This document shows positions 61,737 to 64,000 of a DNA stretch of 64,000 nucleotides, piece after piece. Source of the DNA: Nocardioides marinus (GTDB lineage Bacteria; Pseudomonadota; Alphaproteobacteria; Rhodobacterales; Rhodobacteraceae); assembly GCA_019801415.1 (NCBI GenBank), contig JAHVJD010000001.1, positions 372,001 through 436,000 on the forward strand, in the 5' to 3' direction. The position numbers and the translations under genes are program-made. The notes beneath the pieces are model-generated. The model was not told the DNA's origin. It did no database searches and was given only the letters and a program-made list of their open reading frames with translations. Numbering within the stretch: position 1 is the stretch's first letter; each line of letters begins with the position of its first letter.

Positions 61737-63056
61737 TCAGCGCGCGATCACGATATCCGCCTGCAGCCCACCAAGTTCGGCACTTTCGCCCAGTCGCAAG
61801 GTACCGCCATGCGCACGCGCCGTATCTGCGACGATGGCCAGTCCCAGGCCAACTCCGGACCCACGATCCTGATTGCGCGCCGGATCAAGACGCGTGAAAG
61901 GTCGCACCGCATCGCCTCGTTGCTCTGCCGGGATGCCGGGGCCGTCATCTTCAACCCTGATGCGCATCGAGCGCTCCGTCAGCGTCAGGGAGACCTTGGC
62001 CTGTGAGCCGTACCGCACGGCATTGGAGATCAGGTTTTCCACCGCCCGACGCATCGGCTGACGCCGGAGCGTGACTTCCCCACCGCCGGACACCTGCGCC
62101 AGCACCACCGGTTTCTCCTGCCGTTGCCAGCCAGCCACGATCTCGGCCACGAAGGCTTCGGGATCCAGCTTCTCCGGCTCGCTGACAGCCGCGCCCCGGG
62201 TGAAGTCCAGAAACGCATCCAGCAGCGCCTGCATTTCCTCGACGTCGCGCAGCATCGGTGCGGCGTCTTCCGGGTCCAGCAACGCCAATTCCAGCTTCAT
62301 CCGCGTCAGCGGCGTTCGCAGATCGTGGCTGACCCCAGACAGCATCAGCGTACGCTGTTCGATCTGGCGTTCGATGCGTGCCCGCATATCCAGGAACGCG
62401 CTGCCCGCCGCGCGGACTTCCAGTGCTCCGGCCGGTGAATACGGGACGACGCGCCCGCGGCCAAAAGCCTCTGCCGCGTTGGCCAGGCGTTTGATCGGGC
62501 GTAATTGATTCCGCATGTAAAGGAATGAAATCAACATCATGACCAGGCCGAACAGCAACATGGTGACAATCAGCTGATGCGGTGCTGCGGCTGTCAGGCG
62601 ACGCCGGTCAAGCACCAGCTCAGCCGGACCATGAACGGTGTCGAAATAGACCCGCACGCGGTGTTCGGGGAGGAACTGTATCGCCAGAAAGGCGGGGAAC
62701 GCCTTGCTCATTTCCTCTCGTACCACCCGGCCGGAAAACTCCGTCAGTCCGAAAACGTCCTCGGGCGGCGCCGCGCCGGGGGACAGAAACTGCAGCTGCA
62801 TGTTCAGGGGATGCAGAATGCCCGAGGCCTGCGCCAAAGCAGCCGGGCGATCCGGCGCGGTGTTGAGAACCTGCTGAACCAGCCGCATTTCGCGCAGGAT
62901 CGTGGCGGTCATCTGCACCGTGACATCTTCGAGATCGCGCTTGATGAACACGACCGATACCACGATTTGCAACGCGACCACCGGCACCACCAGAATCAGC
63001 GCGGCACGCGCATAGAGGCTGCGGGGCACGTATCGTTTGAGCCATTGGAAAATCAT
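61737..63056 (-). CDS. EnvZ-like sensor histidine kinase
   Basis: A 439-residue membrane kinase: helix 1 at about 17-37, a periplasmic domain of about 120 residues, helix 2 at about 160-180, HAMP, then the phospho-His in LSGVSHDLRTPLTRMKLELALL and the ATPase domain (NLISNAVRYG, VEDDGPGI, GSGVGLGLAI). The layout and sequence fit the osmosensor EnvZ group. The partner regulator is not adjacent on the right side, where an unrelated gene is divergent, so the pair may be split or lie elsewhere. Confidence 0.87.
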   Translation of the reverse strand: MIFQWLKRYVPRSLYARAALILVVPVVALQIVVSVVFIKRDLEDVTVQMTATILREMRLVQQVLNTAPDRPAALAQASGILHPLNMQLQFLSPGAAPPEDVFGLTEFSGRVVREEMSKAFPAFLAIQFLPEHRVRVYFDTVHGPAELVLDRRRLTAAAPHQLIVTMLLFGLVMMLISFLYMRNQLRPIKRLANAAEAFGRGRVVPYSPAGALEVRAAGSAFLDMRARIERQIEQRTLMLSGVSHDLRTPLTRMKLELALLDPEDAAPMLRDVEEMQALLDAFLDFTRGAAVSEPEKLDPEAFVAEIVAGWQRQEKPVVLAQVSGGGEVTLRRQPMRRAVENLISNAVRYGSQAKVSLTLTERSMRIRVEDDGPGIPAEQRGDAVRPFTRLDPARNQDRGSGVGLGLAIVADTARAHGGTLRLGESAELGGLQADIVIAR

Positions 63057-63140
63057 GGGCAGACCCTATAGGCTGGCAGGAAAATAGAAAAGACGAACCG
63101 GAGGAACGCCCTCCGGTATGCCAACAGCAGGATCAGGCCG

Positions 63141-64000
63141 ATGCAGGCAGACGACGAATTCAACCCAACCGTGGGCACCGCAGAGGTTCTGGAACCCGGC
63201 CTGCGCCGCATTCTGGCGCCAAATCCATCCCCGATGACGTACCGCGGGACCAACACCTATCTGCTCGGACACACTGATCTGGCGGTTATCGACCCGGGGC
63301 CGCTTTCGGAGAGCCACCTGCAGGCGATTCTCGAAGCGGTGCGACCGGAGCAGAGGATCAGCCATATCATCGTCACCCACAGCCATCTGGATCACTCCCC
63401 CCTCGCCGCGCCGCTGTCACGGGCATGCGGCGCGCCGGTGCTGGCCTTTGGCGGCCCGCTGGCCGGGCGCAGCGCCGCGATGACGCGCCTGGCCGAAAAT
63501 GGCCTGATGGGCGGCGGCGAGGGCATCGACGCCGACTTCTGCCCCGACATCACACTCAGGGATGGCGAGGTCATAAAAGGCTCCGATTGGGAGCTGGAAG
63601 TGATCCACACCCCCGGCCACCTCGGCAACCACATCGCCCTCGCATGGGGGGAAGCCTGCTTTACCGCTGACCATGTAATGGGCTGGGCAAGCTCTCTGGT
63701 GTCTCCGCCGGATGGCGATCTGACCGACTTCATGGCCTCTTGCCGCCGCCTGCGCGCCCGGGAGTGGCGTGTCTTCCACCCAGGCCATGGCCGACCGGTC
63801 CAAGACCCAGCCGCCCGACTTGACTGGTTGATCCAGCACCGCTTGAACCGCGAGGCCGCAATTCTCGGCGCGTTGAAACAGGGGCCAGCAACCGCCTCGG
63901 ATCTGGCGCGAATGGTCTATACGGACACCCCCGCCGCGCTCCTGAAAGCCGCTGAACGCAATGTTCTTGCCCATCTTGTCGACCTCACAGGACGCGCTCT
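63141..64000 (+). CDS. Metallo-beta-lactamase-fold hydrolase (3' partial)
   Basis: The open frame runs from ATG 63141 to the window end, about 286 residues. The metal motif THSHLDHS has H80, H82, D84 and H85. Further ligands are the His of HTPGHLGNH and the Asp in FTADHV. The FHPGHG motif follows, and the C-terminal part looks like the winged helix of the LACTB2-like group (LKQGPATASDLARMVY). The substrate (nuclease, thioesterase or other) is unknown. It is divergent from the EnvZ-like gene. Confidence 0.88.
   Translation, partial: MQADDEFNPTVGTAEVLEPGLRRILAPNPSPMTYRGTNTYLLGHTDLAVIDPGPLSESHLQAILEAVRPEQRISHIIVTHSHLDHSPLAAPLSRACGAPVLAFGGPLAGRSAAMTRLAENGLMGGGEGIDADFCPDITLRDGEVIKGSDWELEVIHTPGHLGNHIALAWGEACFTADHVMGWASSLVSPPDGDLTDFMASCRRLRAREWRVFHPGHGRPVQDPAARLDWLIQHRLNREAAILGALKQGPATASDLARMVYTDTPAALLKAAERNVLAHLVDLTGRA

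Overview
The window reads as chromosomal DNA of a Roseobacter-group member of the Rhodobacterales (Alphaproteobacteria). The evidence is the very high G+C content, a circularly permuted (two-piece) ssrA whose tag reads ANDNRAPVALAA, an alpha-type SspB, the DUF1476 ATP-synthase inhibitor, the phr-cfa-trgA-trgB-cysK neighbourhood known from Rhodobacter, and a dmdA-acuI operon for dimethylsulfoniopropionate (DMSP). I see no rRNA operon, CRISPR array, insertion sequence or prophage. About 56 protein genes, two tRNAs and one tmRNA can be supported. The first gene is cut at its 5' end and the last at its 3' end.

Layout. 1-9.4 kb: end of a peptide-type ABC transporter ATPase, a small membrane protein, a lytic transglycosylase, ssb, the coupled aroK-aroB pair, a micro-protein/exported-protein/xerD operon, and a CorC-type membrane protein. 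9.4-16.2 kb: a dimethylglycine/sarcosine dehydrogenase-like flavoprotein fused to GcvT, a MobA-like nucleotidyltransferase, a large RTX-repeat protein with a C-terminal Hint domain, an AT-richer 0.85 kb regulatory gap, and tRNA-Ser(GGA). 16.2-26.1 kb: a run of eight same-strand genes (class V aminotransferase, photolyase, cyclopropane fatty acid synthase, trgA, trgB, cysK, MscS-type channel, AlaX-type editing protein), which looks like an oxidative/tellurite stress cluster. 26.4-32.9 kb: a BCCT transporter, then the DMSP operon DUF2182-DUF1326-dmdA-acuI divergent from a GntR/FadR regulator, with an exact tandem operator between them.

32.9-39.4 kb: permuted ssrA, two tandem SnoaL-like proteins, a chromate transporter, sspB, an exported protein, and fumC with two tiny overlapping genes. 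39.5-43.3 kb: a cytochrome P450 coupled to a membrane alpha/beta hydrolase, and ccdA divergent from a TusA-like gene. 43.4-50.3 kb: rne with a long structured leader, and a dctB/dctD two-component pair whose regulator has lost the sigma-54 contact loop. 50.4-61.3 kb: purQ-purS-purC, the ATP-synthase zeta inhibitor, a homocysteine methyltransferase with a possible SAH riboswitch, acylphosphatase, a radical SAM protein behind a LexA-type box, a stand-alone corrinoid protein with DUF1638, sufE, a lipoprotein, rnd, and purN-purM. 61.5-64 kb: a CAU-anticodon tRNA, an EnvZ-like kinase and a metallo-beta-lactamase-fold hydrolase.

How the genes fit together. DmdA moves a methyl group from DMSP to tetrahydrofolate, and AcuI removes toxic acryloyl-CoA. 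The homocysteine methyltransferase and the free corrinoid protein look like two parts of a split methionine synthase that could feed such methyl groups into methionine. The ssrA tag and its SspB adaptor lie about 3 kb apart. The points most worth following up are the metal-binding DUF2182/DUF1326 pair inside the DMSP operon, its tandem operator, the GAFTGA-less DctD, the SOS box in front of the radical SAM gene, the SAH-riboswitch-like leader and the rne leader hairpins.
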